A DNA stretch of 64,000 nt from an uncultured Roseovarius sp. (lineage in GTDB: Bacteria > Pseudomonadota > Alphaproteobacteria > Rhodobacterales > Rhodobacteraceae). The notes below the pieces were generated by a model, which worked only from the letters and a program-made list of their open reading frames with translations, was not told where the DNA came from and made no database searches. Of this stretch, positions 63,985 to 64,000 are shown one piece after another (within the stretch, counting starts at the first letter, position 1; every line of letters starts with the position of its first letter). The stretch lies in the NCBI GenBank assembly GCA_947499555.1, contig CANMOU010000003.1, forward strand, positions 384,979-448,978, read 5' to 3'. The translations under genes were made by a program, and so were the position numbers.

Positions 63985-64000
63985 ATGGCTGTGTCTGTTC
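63985..64000 (+). CDS. Possible start of a divergent gene (partial)
   Basis: ATGGCTGTGTCTGTTC at the window edge could begin a protein MAVSV, divergent from the dioxygenase. No ribosome site is convincing. The preceding CTAAG-like palindromic stretch (63959-63976) could be an operator if this is a regulator. Too little sequence to say more. Confidence 0.2.

Overview
The window looks like a stretch of chromosome from a marine alphaproteobacterium of the Rhodobacterales (Roseobacter group). It is GC-rich (around 60 % by eye) and has many ATGA or GTGA start/stop overlaps. It carries the hisS-hisZ-hisG order with a short HisG, a DUF6280-like small protein, a pcm-tolC block, and several genes typical of roseobacters: Hint-domain, DUF938, DUF4166, a dimethylglycine-dehydrogenase-like flavoprotein, and a BMP-type ABC importer. 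I see no rRNA, CRISPR array, intact insertion sequence or prophage.

Layout. 1-6.5 kb: a 3'-truncated FAD oxidoreductase, a secreted or anchored unknown protein, a 2-hydroxyacid dehydrogenase coupled to gamma-glutamyltransferase, and a secreted SH3 protein. 6.6 kb: tRNA-Gln(UUG). 6.9-11.5 kb: an RND efflux operon with a K+-channel-like gene as its last cistron. 11.7-16.3 kb: a small surface-glycan cluster (flippase, sulfotransferase, two glycosyltransferases) bordered by a transposase remnant. 16.4-18.7 kb: GH25 muramidase, DUF938 methyltransferase, Hint protein. 18.8-21 kb: a class III cyclase-TolB-like-TPR gene of lower GC, flanked on both sides by the same palindromic repeat. 21-25.3 kb: an HTH regulator divergent from a Tat-exported solute-binding protein and an amidohydrolase. 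25.4-30.1 kb: a BMP-family (nucleoside-type) ABC importer.

30.2-38.7 kb is housekeeping: dnaE, slyX, hisS-hisZ-hisG, then a DCC/DUF4166 pair. 38.7-45.9 kb holds a deacetylase-like gene divergent from a six-gene operon in which three different proteins carry Rieske [2Fe-2S] domains: one fused to a glutamate-synthase FMN domain, one to a ferric-reductase-like membrane domain, and one to a thiamine-diphosphate enzyme. Three small membrane proteins are interleaved with them, one with an unusual Cys/His motif. I know of no described function for this set, and it is the best candidate for an undescribed system.

46-49.6 kb: pcm, tolC and an acidic low-complexity protein with PopZ-like ends. I read the last as a diverged positional counterpart of popZ. 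49.6-58.9 kb: cobQ, a broken membrane-protein gene, a DUF6280-like gene, efp, ygfZ, an arsenosugar-type glycosyltransferase, a phosphatase, two PLP aminotransferases, two very small proteins, and a crotonase. 59-62.1 kb: valS. 62.4-63.9 kb: an HD-domain protein and a phytanoyl-CoA-dioxygenase-like protein arranged like the PhnY/PhnZ or TmpA/TmpB oxidative phosphonate pair.

Functions are assigned from remembered family motifs and gene order. No database search was run.
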